In this document: piece by piece, positions 28,845-43,563 of the stretch
How the letters are laid out: each line of letters starts with the position of its first letter
Numbering within the stretch: the first letter of the stretch is position 1
Notes under the pieces: generated by a model
Seen by the model: only the letters and a program-made list of their open reading frames with translations
Told to the model about the DNA's origin: nothing
The model's database searches: none
DNA from: Phycisphaerales bacterium
GTDB taxonomy: Bacteria; Planctomycetota; Phycisphaerae; Phycisphaerales; UBA1924
Direction: 5' to 3'
Length of the DNA stretch: 64,000 bases
NCBI GenBank assembly: GCA_027019265.1
Contig: JALUWX010000122.1
Location: 52,041-116,040 of the forward strand
Made by a program: the position numbers and the translations under genes

Positions 28845-30305
28845 ATGGCCATTCGTCTCGTCGCGTGCGCGGTGGGCGTCGTGGGGGCCGGAATCGTTGG
28901 CGGCTGCTCGTCGCCATTCGATACGACTCGCGATCTGCCGCAGTCCCACGCACGCTCGCTTCCCGATAATACCGAATCGCGCCCGATATCCGTCTTCCGA
29001 GAGGACGAAGCCGAATCCGAAGCGGCGGTTGTCACTCTGCATGTCGATTCCTTGCCAGAAGATTATGTGCGATTCGCGCTGTATCACAGCCCCGCTGTAG
29101 AAGCCGCATACCAGAGATGGCTCGCGGCCTCGGAGCGGCTGCCCCAGGTCCGGGCGTTGCCCGATCCCCGACTGAACTTCGGGTTCTTCCTCGACGAGGT
29201 CGAGACCCGCACCGGCGCTCAGCAGTCGCGTATCGGCGTGAGCCAGGCGTTCCCGTGGCCGGGAATCCTGAGCGACCGTGAGGATGCGGCGGCGATGGCA
29301 GCCCGTGCCGCGTGGCGTCAGTTCGAGGCGGCGCGGCTTGAGGTCACCGAGCGTGTCGTCGAGACGATTCACGAGGTTGCGTATCTCGACGGGGCCATTC
29401 GCATTACGGCTGAGAACCTGGAACTGCTCTCATCGTTCGAGGAGGTCGTACAGGCCCGGTACCGCGTCGGAGCCGGCTCGCACCCGGAACTCATTCGCGT
29501 GCAGGTCGAGCTTGGACAACTCGAAGACCGCCTCGCGCAGCTCAGGGCGATGAGGCCGACGTACGTTGCGGATCTGAACGCGGCGCTCAATCGAGCGACG
29601 GATGCGCCCGTGTCGCCGTTCGCCCGACTCCCCGGCCGGGTCGCGTCGGTCGACGGTCCTGGGCTCGCCGAGATCGCACGGCGTTCGAATCCCGTGCTGC
29701 TCGCACTCGACGAGCGGATCGAGGAGCAACGGATCCGGAGTGAGGTTGCGCGGAAAGAAGGCCTGCCTGATTTCACGGTCGGGCTCGACTACATCGTGAC
29801 CGACGAGGCGATTGACAGCTCGATCGCCGAGAGCGGCGACGATCCGATCCTGCTGAGCTTCGGCATCACCGTGCCACTCTGGCGCGACAAGTACGAGGCG
29901 GGCGTCCGCGAAGCGATGGCCCGCCGCCTCGCCGTGTCGTTCGAGCGTGCCGATGAAGCGAACCGGATCACCGCATCGATCCAGCGGGCGTGGTTCGAGC
30001 ACACGGACGCGCACCGACGGGTCAGGCTGTTCGAGACGACGCTGATCCCCAAGGCCGAAGAGTCGCTCCGGGCTTCACTCGCCGGGTTCCGCGCTGGTGA
30101 GACGAGCTTTCTCGATCTGCTGGACACGGAGCGGACGCTGCTCGAATTCGCGGTGTCCGCCGAGCGGGCACGTGCCGATCGTGGACAGGCGCTCGCGCGC
30201 CTGAATCGTCTTGTTGGCCAGCCCGTGCCAACACAAGGCAAAGCCATCACCGAGGCGTTGGAAGACGAGACGCCGGGCACCGGACCCGACGAGGACACAC
30301 CATGA
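28845..30305 (+). CDS. TolC family outer membrane efflux lipoprotein (CusC/CzcC-like)
   Basis: Lipobox GGCSS; FPWPGILSDREDAAAMAARAAW; coiled-coil TolC repeats. Confidence 0.85.
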   Translation: MAIRLVACAVGVVGAGIVGGCSSPFDTTRDLPQSHARSLPDNTESRPISVFREDEAESEAAVVTLHVDSLPEDYVRFALYHSPAVEAAYQRWLAASERLPQVRALPDPRLNFGFFLDEVETRTGAQQSRIGVSQAFPWPGILSDREDAAAMAARAAWRQFEAARLEVTERVVETIHEVAYLDGAIRITAENLELLSSFEEVVQARYRVGAGSHPELIRVQVELGQLEDRLAQLRAMRPTYVADLNAALNRATDAPVSPFARLPGRVASVDGPGLAEIARRSNPVLLALDERIEEQRIRSEVARKEGLPDFTVGLDYIVTDEAIDSSIAESGDDPILLSFGITVPLWRDKYEAGVREAMARRLAVSFERADEANRITASIQRAWFEHTDAHRRVRLFETTLIPKAEESLRASLAGFRAGETSFLDLLDTERTLLEFAVSAERARADRGQALARLNRLVGQPVPTQGKAITEALEDETPGTGPDEDTP

Positions 30306-32342
30306 GCAAATTCATACAGACGATCCGATCTTCACTCGCGTGGCTGTGGAAACACACCGCGGCGGGTATCGCCGTACTGCTGATCATCACGGCGCTCGTC
30401 GTGGGCTATCGCATGGGCAGTCCTGATGCCGAGCCAGCACCCGAGGAAGCTGAGGCGGAGCATGATCACGCTGATGAGGCGGGTGAGCCGCAGATGTACA
30501 CCTGTTCAATGCACCCTTCGGTGCGTCTGCCCGACCCCGACGCGAAGTGCCCGATCTGCTTTATGGATCTCATCCCCGTGACCGAGGACAGCGGTGAGGG
30601 GAGTGAGTTGCGGGTCACGATGAGCGAGTCCGCGGCCGCGCTCAGCCAGATTGAGACGGCGCCCGTCGGCCGGTTCTTCCCGACCGCGGAGGTCCGCCTG
30701 TACGGCAAGCTGACTTACGACGAGACATCGGTCGCTCGCCTGACCGCATATTTCCCCGGGCGAATAGAGCGGCTATTTGTGAACTTCCTTGGCGTGCCGG
30801 TCTCAAAGGGCGATCATATGGCAGAGGTCTACAGCCCTGATCTGCTTGCCGCGTTCGAGGAGTTTCGTCAGGCTTTGGCCGCAGCTGAAAACAGCGCGTC
30901 AAGCAGCGAGCTTGTTCGTTCGGCGACCCGAGACACGCTTGTCGCAGCACGAGAAAAGCTGAGGCTCTTTGGCATTTCACCGGAGCAGATTGCAGCCGTT
31001 GAGGATGGTTCGTTTGAGTCGGACCGCCTCACGATATTCGCCCCAATCGGCGGTGTTGTGACGCACCTTGCCGTGCGTGAAGGGGACTATGTAGAGACGG
31101 GCGCGCCTATTGCGACCATCGCCGATCTGTCGCGGCTTTGGCTCGACATGGAAGCGTACGAGTCACAGCTCCCGCTGCTTCGCTGGGGGCAGAAGGTGAT
31201 CTTTGAAGTTGAAGCTCACCCGGGTGAGACGTTCGAAGGGCGGATCTCGTTCATCGAGCCGGAAGTCGATACCCGAACTCGGACCGCGGCGGTGCGCGTC
31301 GCTGTTGACAACGCGGATCGCCGCCTCAAGCCGGGCATGTTTGCGTCCGCGGTCGCAAGGACGCGTGTGGCTCAGGATGGCGCGGTTGTGAGCAACGAGC
31401 TCGCAGGACGTTGGGTCAGCCCGATGCACCCAACAGAGGTTCAAGACGGACCTGGGCAGTGCAGCATCTGCGGAATGGACTTGGTGCCTGCTGAGTCGCT
31501 CGGCGTCGTTGGTGATCCAGCGGATGCAGAGGAGCCTTTGGTCATCCCGCGTTCGGCAGTGCTCTTTACAGGCAAGCGCTCGGTGGTCTACGTCGAGGTC
31601 GCGGATGCTGAACAGCCAACATACGAGGGCCGATCCGTCGTGCTCGGCCCGCGTGCTGGTGATTTCTACATTGTGCGTGACGGCCTCACGCGGAACGAGT
31701 CCGTCGTTGTGAACGGAGCGTTCAGGATTGACAGCGCGATGCAGATCGCCGCGAAGCCGAGCATGATGACGCCCGGTGGCGGTGGCGGAGGTAACCCCCA
31801 TGCAGGCCACGGTGGAATGACCGGCGATTCCATGCCGGAGATGCCGAACCGTGTCCCCGTGCCCGACGGTTTCGTCTATGCGCTCAAGCCAGTGTATGCG
31901 GCATACTTTGATGCCCAAGAGGCACTCGCAGCTGATGACCTCGGCGCGTTTGTTCAGGCGGCGTCAGACATCAAAACGGCGCTCGGCTTTGTCGAAGAGG
32001 CGGGGCTCGTTGGTGAGCCACTGGCGGACTGGCGGCGTGCTGCAGCCAGGCTGCGGATCAACGAAGCGATCACAAGCATTGACACCGCCCGCGCTCGCTT
32101 CGAGCGGATGAGCGAGGGCGTTATCGCGTTGCAGCGCCGCTTCGGGCACCGCGGCAGCGAGATATGGCGTCTTGCCCACTGTCCGATGGCGTTCGACAAC
32201 AAGGGGGCCGATTGGCTCCAGCGCGGCACACAGATCAACAACCCGTACTTCGGTGATCAAATGCTCCGCTGCGGAGAGATCCGCGAGGCATACGGCCCAC
32301 TTGATGCATCGCCCGCGGGCAATGAACACGAGGGGCACAGCG

Positions 32343-32350
<8 letters not shown>
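30302..32350 (+). CDS. RND efflux periplasmic adaptor (CusB-like) with two heavy-metal-binding domains and DUF3347-like C-terminus
   Basis: YTCSMHPSVRLPDPDAKCPICFMDL; WVSPMHPTEVQDGPGQCSICGMDLVPAE; HCPMAFDNKGADWLQ..INNPYFGDQMLRCGEI. Confidence 0.92.
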
Positions 32351-36145
<3,795 letters not shown>

Positions 36146-36149
<4 letters not shown>

Positions 36150-37150
36150 GCACAAGGAGATTCTGTATGAAGCCTGCAACACTGATTGCTTGTCTCTGCC
36201 TCACGGCCCCCGCCTCACTTTCGATGGCCCAGCACGCCGGCCATGGCGCGGCAACCGGACAGAACACGGAAGCCGTCAACGCGATGTGCCCGGTCGGTAA
36301 GGAGCCGATCGATGGCAAGACCTTCGTCCAGCACGATGGGAAGACCATCGGGTTCTGCTGCCCTGGATGTGACAAGGCATTCATGAACTGGGACGAGGAT
36401 CGTCGTACGAACTTCGTTCTGGCATCGATGCGCGGGGATGAGCCCGGTGCGGCCGATGCTCACGCCGCACACGAGGTGGATGAGCCCAAGGGCGACCCGT
36501 ACCTGCTCGATACATGCCCGATCTCAGGGCAGAAGCTGGGATCGATGGGCGATCCGATCGTCAAGACGATTGAGGGGCGCGAGGTGCGATTCTGCTGCGG
36601 CGGGTGTGTCGGGCGGTTCGAGGCCGACACAACGAAGCACTTTGCCGAGGTCGACAAGGCTATTGCTAAACAGCAGATGCCGTTCTACCCGCTTGAGACC
36701 TGCGTGGTCACAGGTGAGCCGCTCGCCATAGACGGCGAAGACATCGGCATCAACCATGTCTACAAAAACCGGCTCGTGCGGCTGTGCTGCAAGGGGTGCG
36801 TCCGAGACTTCGAGGCCGACCCCGCCAAGTACCTCAAGGCGCTCGACGAGGCGGTCGTGAAGGCGCAACTGAAGGACTACCCGCTCACGACATGCGCGGT
36901 ACTTGAGAATAGCAAGCTCGGCTCGATGGGCGAGCCCGCCGAGATCGTCGTCGCCAATCGCCTCGTGCAGTTCTGCTGCGCCGGTTGTCAGCCGACCTTC
37001 GAGGCCGACCCGGCGAAGTTCATCACCAGGATTGATGCGGCGTGGAAGCCGGTCCATGAGGCTCAGGGCAAGCTTCACGGCTCTCCGATCCACGAGGGTG
37101 ATCACGACGATCACCGTGGACACGGCGATCACGACCATGGCGACGACTGA
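36146..37150 (+). CDS. Multi-YHS/TRASH-domain secreted metal-binding protein with His-rich tail
   Basis: Four CxxC/FCCxGC units (MCPVG..FCCPGC, TCPISG..FCCGGC, TCVVTG..LCCKGC, TCAVLE..FCCAGC); HDDHRGHGDHDHGDD. Confidence 0.88.
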
Positions 37151-37166
37151 ATCAAGGAGGCCACGT

Positions 37167-38027
37167 ATGAGCACCACCATCCACCGACACCTCACTCCGC
37201 TGTTTGTGCTGCTGGTGTTCATCGCGGCACTCCCCGTTCTCGCGGCTCAGGCACCCTCCCCGGACGGACTCGGGGAGGGGCCAGGGGCCGCCAACACCGT
37301 CTGCCCGGTCACGCCCGAGGAGACGGTCGACCCGAGCTTTTCGGCTGAGTACGAAGGACAGACTGTGTATTTCTGCTGCCGACGGTGCCAGCTGCGTTTC
37401 CAGCAGGACCCCGAGGCGTACGCCGAATCGCTCGCGCTCGTTATGCCGGTCGCGGCGGAGCCATCGGGAAACCAGCCCGTACCCCGCGGCCATGACCACA
37501 ACCATACCGGCGAGACGGCTGGAACCGAGCGCAACACCAACGACGAGCACGACGATGGGCCGGACGATGCGGCGCATGACCATGCCACTGACCACGGGCT
37601 ATCGGCGGTCGCACGGCTCGGGCGGCTGCATGTGGTCGCGATTCACTTCCCGATCGCGTTCTTGATTCTGGCCGGGTTCGTCGAACTCGTGGGCGTCGTC
37701 CGCCATCAATGGCAGAATCACAGCACGGTCCGACTTCTTATCGCTATGGGGGCGCTCTCGGCCCTCGTCGCGACGACGCTCGGCCTGGTCCACGGCTCGG
37801 CGGACGACTACACGGGAACACTCTCGTGGGTGTTCTGGTGGCACCGCGCGCTCGGTATCGCCGTCTCTCTGCTCGCGATCGTGGCATGGATCGCGGTGGA
37901 ACGGCGCGCCAAGAAGCCGGGTGGCCGCTTCGCCACCGTCACTCTGCTCGTAACCGCGGCGCTCGTCGGCGTTGCCGGTCACTTCGGTGGATCGCTCGTG
38001 TACGGCTGGGAGTACCTGTTGCCATGA
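37167..38027 (+). CDS. YHS-domain plus DUF2231-like membrane protein
   Basis: VCPVTPEETVDP..YFCCRRCQLRF; LHVVAIHFPIAFLILAGFVEL. Confidence 0.8.
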   Translation: MSTTIHRHLTPLFVLLVFIAALPVLAAQAPSPDGLGEGPGAANTVCPVTPEETVDPSFSAEYEGQTVYFCCRRCQLRFQQDPEAYAESLALVMPVAAEPSGNQPVPRGHDHNHTGETAGTERNTNDEHDDGPDDAAHDHATDHGLSAVARLGRLHVVAIHFPIAFLILAGFVELVGVVRHQWQNHSTVRLLIAMGALSALVATTLGLVHGSADDYTGTLSWVFWWHRALGIAVSLLAIVAWIAVERRAKKPGGRFATVTLLVTAALVGVAGHFGGSLVYGWEYLLP

Positions 38028-38064
38028 ATGCCCAGCCCGTCACCATCTTGAGGCAATGTTCAGC

Positions 38065-38520
38065 CTATCTCTTGCGCTGGGCTTGCTCTGCACGCTTGGC
38101 AGCTTGTTTCAGACGCGGTGCCATGGTGTCGGCGACATCGAGCACACTCGTACTCTTGAGATACTCGACCTGCTTGGTGTGCTGGGCAACGCACAGGCAG
38201 CCCGGCGGGCACGGGCCGATCTCAGCGCAGTGCCCGAACCCAAACGAACAGTGGCACTCGATCAGGGGGTCATCGAAGGCAACACACAGGTCGTACAGCG
38301 ATACGGATTCTGCATCTACCGCGAGGCGGACGCCGCCCCCAACACCGCGCTGTGTCCGCACGAACTTCTTGCGGGCGAGGGCATTGACGACCTTGCCGAG
38401 TGTCGGGCGGGAGATCCCCGTCAGTTCGACCAGATCGGGGATCTGCATGCCGTCCCCCGAGCCCTCACGCCCGATGAGGCCCATGCACATCGCTGCCATC
38501 GCTACTTGCCGAGAAATCAT
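38065..38520 (-). CDS. Rrf2 family regulator with Cys-rich cluster
   Basis: QIPDLVELTGISRPTLGKVVNALARKKFVRTQRGVGGGVRLA; CHCSFGFGHCAEIGPCPPGCLC. Confidence 0.85.
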   Translation of the reverse strand: MISRQVAMAAMCMGLIGREGSGDGMQIPDLVELTGISRPTLGKVVNALARKKFVRTQRGVGGGVRLAVDAESVSLYDLCVAFDDPLIECHCSFGFGHCAEIGPCPPGCLCVAQHTKQVEYLKSTSVLDVADTMAPRLKQAAKRAEQAQRKR

Positions 38521-38727
38521 CCAATCCTTTCAAGCTGACGGCCGCCGTCTTGTCCAACACAACCCACACAGAATAAGGGTCGTCTCGTTCTGGGGCGACA
38601 ACATGTCGCGCTTGCGAAATACATTCAATGATGATAGTGTTTGCATCTTGCGGGCGATGGCGGGCCGTCTCAGCCCCTATGCGGGCCGCAGACTGTCCGC
38701 GCGGTCACAAACTCAAGGAGCCCTGAT

Positions 38728-39558
38728 ATGACGAGAACACGAGCACAAACGTCGGCCGCCCTCGCGGCCATTCTGACGACAATCGTCGCTGTTGCGCCCG
38801 CCGTGGCCCAAGACCACGACCAGGTCTCTCACAGTGAACACGGAGCGGCTCACAACGAGCCGCAGGACATTGTTCGCGAACTCGCGGCGCTCCGTGCCCG
38901 AGTCGCACAGCTTGAGGCCGTCCTCCAACTCGGGCACCGCCCCGTAACGGCCGAGGACCAGTCCACCCCTACCCACAAGGGCCACGGCTCGAAGGACGGT
39001 CACGGCGCGGACGACGGACAGCGCATGGACATGGGCATGGGCATGGGCAGGGCGATGGCGACAGACGGCGCTATGGCCATGGGCGGTATGCGCGGTATGC
39101 GTGGAATGATGGGGATGGGGCCGAAAGCGAAGGACCAGGGCGGTGTGACCGACGCGATGGAGGTCCGTACCGACCTGCCGGGCTTCCCCGGCGCCTCGCA
39201 TCTCTACCACATCGGTGCTACGGGTTTCTTCCTCGACCACGCCGAGCATATCGGCCTGACGTCCGACCAGCAGGTCCGACTCAACACGAAGATGCAACAG
39301 ACGCTCCTCGCCCAGTCCGAGCACGACCGACGCATCGAGCGCCTTGAGGAAACGCTGTGGTCGTTGACCGCGGCGTCGACGCCGGACATCGAGCGAATCG
39401 AGGAAGCGGTTCGCGCGATCGAATCTGAACGCGCCGAAAAGCGTCTCGCATTCATCCGGGCGGTTGGAGAGGCGGCCAAGGTCTTGACGGATGAGCAGCG
39501 GCAGACGCTCGCCGGGACCCGCCCCGTGGACATGGCGGGCCAGGGTGAGGGTGATTGA
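38728..39558 (+). CDS. Spy/CpxP-like periplasmic metal-stress protein
   Basis: Signal peptide; GLTSDQQVRLNTKMQQ..., LTDEQRQTL; Met/His-rich linker. Confidence 0.7.
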   Translation: MTRTRAQTSAALAAILTTIVAVAPAVAQDHDQVSHSEHGAAHNEPQDIVRELAALRARVAQLEAVLQLGHRPVTAEDQSTPTHKGHGSKDGHGADDGQRMDMGMGMGRAMATDGAMAMGGMRGMRGMMGMGPKAKDQGGVTDAMEVRTDLPGFPGASHLYHIGATGFFLDHAEHIGLTSDQQVRLNTKMQQTLLAQSEHDRRIERLEETLWSLTAASTPDIERIEEAVRAIESERAEKRLAFIRAVGEAAKVLTDEQRQTLAGTRPVDMAGQGEGD

Positions 39559-39587
39559 ACAGAGTCAACAACTGAAAGGAGTATCAG

Positions 39588-39899
39588 ATGCCCAAGCAAG
39601 CGGCAATATCAACGACTTCGCGGATCACGCTCGCCGCGCCGGATGCGTGCGAGGTGTTCGTAGCGGGCTCGTTCAACGATTGGAGCACGACGGCCAACCC
39701 CATGACGCGAGACGACCAAGGATGGTGGGAGACCGAGCTCGCACTCCCACCCGGTCGCTACGAGTACAAGTTCGTGGTCGATGGCCAGTGGTGCTGCGAG
39801 GCTGGCTGCGATCGCCCGAACGGCGGGTCCGAGGGCTGCACGCCGAATCCCTTTGGGACACTGAACCGCGTGCTCGACGTTCCCGAGCACGGGCGGTGA
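39588..39899 (+). CDS. CBM48/isoamylase early-set (glycogen-binding) domain protein
   Basis: APDACEVFVAGSFNDWSTTANPM...GWWETELALPPGRYEYKFVVDGQW. Confidence 0.85.
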   Translation: MPKQAAISTTSRITLAAPDACEVFVAGSFNDWSTTANPMTRDDQGWWETELALPPGRYEYKFVVDGQWCCEAGCDRPNGGSEGCTPNPFGTLNRVLDVPEHGR

Positions 39900-40002
39900 A
39901 TCCAGCACAGTCACACGACCGCAGCGGTCCGCCGCGCACCGGATGCATGTGTTTCCCGGTGCGCGGTGGTGGCTGCTGCTTCGGAGCTGGGAGGCTGCAC
40001 GA

Positions 40003-40980
40003 ATGAGCTCTGAGCAGAGACGCCACTTCTTCAGTGCTGGAATCTGGACTTTCGCAATCACGATGCTGCACTTTCTGATCACCACGCAGTCGCCTTCGCT
40101 GCATTGGCTGCACATTGTGCTTTCCGGTCTTTACATCGTGCCCGTCGTGAGCGCGGCGATTGCATTCGAGTGGGTCGGTGGGCTGCTCTCGTCCTGTGCC
40201 GTGAGTGTCGCGTACTTGGCCCATCTTCTCTGGTCGTGGAGCGACTCGCCGATGGCCAACCCGGACCAGTTCGGCTGGCTCGGCGTGTATCCCGTGATCG
40301 GTCTGATCGCCGGCCGTCTCGTCCATACCGCAAACGTTCGGAAGCGTCAGCGTGACGAGGTCATCGCCCGGACCCGACACGCGGAGCTGATCAACGGCCT
40401 CGCCGGGCTACTGGCGGCTGTGAATGCACGAGATTCCTCCACGGTTTCTCACTCGCGCCGAGTTGCCGATGTCGCGACATCACTCGCGGAGCACCTTGGA
40501 TACGAGGCTGATGCGGTTGGCTGTATTCGTCTCGCCGCGCTCGCACACGACATCGGGAAAGCAGGAATCCCTGATGCGGTGTTGTTCAAGCATGGGCCGC
40601 TCGACACTGAGCAACGCAAGAAGATGCGAGAGCACGTTCAAATCGCTGTCACGATGCTTGACCAGATCCCGGGGACCGAGCAGATATCCCGTCTTGTCGC
40701 CCAGCATCACGAGTGCCCAGACGGGTCGGGGTACCCGCAAGGGCTCACTCAGGAAGAGATTCACCCCTTAGCTGCAGTATTGCACGTCGCGGACATCTTC
40801 GTCGCGCTCACGGAGCCTCGCCCCTATCACGAAGCAATGTCGTCCGAGCAAGCGATCGACGAGATGGCCTCCTTGGTCGGCACCGGGCTCGACCCACGCG
40901 CTTTCGAGGCGCTCCAGCACCTTCACCGCCACTCGCCCGAGTCGATCACGGAACACGCGCAACCGGGAGAACTTGCATGA
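40003..40980 (+). CDS. Membrane HD-GYP domain phosphodiesterase
   Basis: HSRRVADVATSLAEHLG...AALAHDIGKAGIPDAVL...HHECPDGSGYPQGL. Confidence 0.9.
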   Translation: MSSEQRRHFFSAGIWTFAITMLHFLITTQSPSLHWLHIVLSGLYIVPVVSAAIAFEWVGGLLSSCAVSVAYLAHLLWSWSDSPMANPDQFGWLGVYPVIGLIAGRLVHTANVRKRQRDEVIARTRHAELINGLAGLLAAVNARDSSTVSHSRRVADVATSLAEHLGYEADAVGCIRLAALAHDIGKAGIPDAVLFKHGPLDTEQRKKMREHVQIAVTMLDQIPGTEQISRLVAQHHECPDGSGYPQGLTQEEIHPLAAVLHVADIFVALTEPRPYHEAMSSEQAIDEMASLVGTGLDPRAFEALQHLHRHSPESITEHAQPGELA

Positions 40981-42809
40981 GACGCTTCTTCCAGACGACG
41001 AGCATGCTCGCGACACTGCTTCTAGTCGCGCCGAACGCACAATCCCAGGTATCTCCCGAGGAGCACGCCTCGCATCACCCGGACCAGAGTGAGCCAGTTG
41101 GCGAGGGAGACGTTCCGCAGCAGGGCGGCATGCAGGGCATGGGTGACATGGGCGAGATGATGAGCCGCATGGGCGTGCCCCCGCCCAAGGACATCTACCC
41201 GAGCCTGATGGACTTGCCCGACATGACGGCCGAGGAGCGGGACGCCTTCGAGCGACTCGCTCATGACCGAATGCAGACCGGGGCAGCACTCATGGGCCAG
41301 GCGCTCGATGACCTGCTCAAGGCATCGCCGACGCAGGACTTCGGTGCGATGCAGTCCGCCGTCAATGCGCTCCGCGAGGGCCTCGGACAATTCGATAGCG
41401 GTCTCGCGGCGCACCGCGTCATGAACTCGAACACGCCGCCTGACCAAGCCGCCATGACTTGGTTCAAGCGTGAAATGAATCTCTTGCCACCGCCCGCGGG
41501 GGCCGCGAGCACCGGGCCGTTCGGCTGGTCTTGGTTCCATATGTCCGTGATGACCGTGCTCATCGTGTTCGCGATGGCGATGATCGCGCTGTACTTCGTC
41601 AAGATGCGGCGCGCGGCTGAACTGCTGCAGGACCTCGCGGCGCAGCCGCGTGGCCCGTCCGCATCGCCGGCACCTGAAACTTCTGGGGCTACATCGTTAC
41701 AGCCTGCGGCTTCTGTTGCACCGGTCCTCGACGTTCCCGACCAGCCCGCGGCCGCGATGCCGGCCAAAACAACCCGGCGAACCGGTGACCGATGGACGGG
41801 CGCCCTGCAACTCGCCGCGACATTCCAAGAAACGCCAGACATCCGGACCTTCCGCCTGATGCCGCCCTCGGGAGAACCGGTGCCGTTTACGTACCTGCCC
41901 GGTCAGTTCCTCACAGTCGAGGTCCCGGTTGGCGGCAAGGTCGTCAAACGCTCGTACACGATCGCCTCAAGCCCGACGAGGCCGGAGTATGTCGAACTCT
42001 CCATCAAGCGTGAGGACCAAGGCGTCGTGAGCCGAGCGCTGCACGACTCGCTCTCCGTCGGCGACTCGCTCACAGTCACCGGGCCTTCCGGAGTCTTCAC
42101 GTTTACCGGCGATGAGGAAGGCAGCATCGTGCTGGTCAGCGGTGGCGTCGGCATCACACCCATGATGAGCGTGATTCGATACCTCACCGACCGTGCTTGG
42201 GACGGTGACATCTACCTCTTGCACTGCTGCCGGACGACGGACGATTTCTGCTTCCGCGACGAGCTTGAATACCTTCAGCGCAAGCACCCCCGCCTGAATG
42301 TCACGGCCACTATGACGCGCGCCAGAGGCAGCGCCTGGGTCGGCCCGAGCGGGCGATTCTCTGCCGGGCTCATCCGAGAGTGCGTCCCCGAGATCGCCTC
42401 CAAGCTCGTCCATCTCTGCGGCCCGCCGCCCATGATGGAAGCCCTCAAAGGCATGCTCGGCGAGCTGGGCGTACCACAAGACCGCGTCAAGACCGAGGCG
42501 TTTGGGCCCGCGAAGCGACCTCAGGCCACGGAGAGGCCGGGGGCTGGGGCCGCCACGGTCGCCTTCACCGCTTCTGGCAAGTCCGTGCCCATCGGGCCGG
42601 AGACGACCGTGCTCGAGGCCGCGGAATCGGTCGGGGTCGACATCGACAACTCATGCCGTGCCGGCACCTGCGGGAGCTGCAAGGTCCGCCTGCTCAAAGG
42701 CCGGGTGAGCATGGACGTCGAGGACGCGCTCGATGACAACGACCGCCGCGACGGGGTCATCCTCGCCTGCCAAGCGAAATCCGAGGTCGACCTCGAGGTG
42801 GAGGCCTGA
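40977..42809 (+). CDS. Membrane-anchored FNR-type reductase with C-terminal 2Fe-2S ferredoxin domain
   Basis: RSYTIASSPTRPEYVELSIKR; GGVGITPMMSVIRYL; CRAGTCGSCKV; N-terminal signal and TM segment. Confidence 0.88.
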   Translation: MRRFFQTTSMLATLLLVAPNAQSQVSPEEHASHHPDQSEPVGEGDVPQQGGMQGMGDMGEMMSRMGVPPPKDIYPSLMDLPDMTAEERDAFERLAHDRMQTGAALMGQALDDLLKASPTQDFGAMQSAVNALREGLGQFDSGLAAHRVMNSNTPPDQAAMTWFKREMNLLPPPAGAASTGPFGWSWFHMSVMTVLIVFAMAMIALYFVKMRRAAELLQDLAAQPRGPSASPAPETSGATSLQPAASVAPVLDVPDQPAAAMPAKTTRRTGDRWTGALQLAATFQETPDIRTFRLMPPSGEPVPFTYLPGQFLTVEVPVGGKVVKRSYTIASSPTRPEYVELSIKREDQGVVSRALHDSLSVGDSLTVTGPSGVFTFTGDEEGSIVLVSGGVGITPMMSVIRYLTDRAWDGDIYLLHCCRTTDDFCFRDELEYLQRKHPRLNVTATMTRARGSAWVGPSGRFSAGLIRECVPEIASKLVHLCGPPPMMEALKGMLGELGVPQDRVKTEAFGPAKRPQATERPGAGAATVAFTASGKSVPIGPETTVLEAAESVGVDIDNSCRAGTCGSCKVRLLKGRVSMDVEDALDDNDRRDGVILACQAKSEVDLEVEA

Positions 42810-42810
42810 G

Positions 42811-43563
42811 ATGCAAGAGCGCCAACGCGTCATCGTAACCGGCCTGATTGTTCTTCTACTGGTTCTGACGCTCGGTTTCTTCGTGCACCGGGACCCGCGA
42901 TTCGCGGGGAGTCTCGCGGGAGGACTACTCGGCGTGGCCGCCGCGGCGCTCATGCTCGTCCCGCTGCTCTACCTCTTCGTCAAGCGCATCCCGTGGCTCA
43001 AGCGGCGGATCACACCGCACGTTTCGATGCGTACGCTGCTGACTATCCACATCTACACGGGCGTGCTCGCGCCGATCCTCGGCGTGCTCCACACCGGGCA
43101 TAAGTTCCAAAGCGGACTGGGCGTGGCGCTCACGCTCATGATGCTTACCGTCGCCGTCAGCGGTTTCGTCGGCCGCTACCTGCTCGGCCGGCTCTCGACC
43201 GACATCCGCCAGATGCGGGCCGACCGCGACGAGCTACTCACGGCGTACACCTCGCTCTCCAACGAACTTCGGACCCATCCGGAGGTCGCCGCTGTCGTAC
43301 GTCGCGGGGCAACGTTCCCCGGGCGGATCGCCTCGCTTTTCGTCAACCGCAACTCGGACGGCCCGTTTCGCGTTTCCTCGAAGGCGCTCCGAATTGCCGA
43401 ATCGGTCTCCGACCTTGAACTTGCCATCAGAACCCACGGCGCGGCAAAGAGCCTATTTACGCGCTGGCTGACGTGTCACATTGTCATCGCGATTGTGCTG
43501 TACGGGCTGCTTTTCGTGCATGTCTGGTCGGCGTGGTACTTCGGCATCAGGTGGCTCTCATGA
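42811..43563 (+). CDS. b-type cytochrome-like membrane protein
   Basis: Two His pairs each spaced by 14 in hydrophobic helices (TIH..VLH; TCH..FVH); context. Confidence 0.7.
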   Translation: MQERQRVIVTGLIVLLLVLTLGFFVHRDPRFAGSLAGGLLGVAAAALMLVPLLYLFVKRIPWLKRRITPHVSMRTLLTIHIYTGVLAPILGVLHTGHKFQSGLGVALTLMMLTVAVSGFVGRYLLGRLSTDIRQMRADRDELLTAYTSLSNELRTHPEVAAVVRRGATFPGRIASLFVNRNSDGPFRVSSKALRIAESVSDLELAIRTHGAAKSLFTRWLTCHIVIAIVLYGLLFVHVWSAWYFGIRWLS

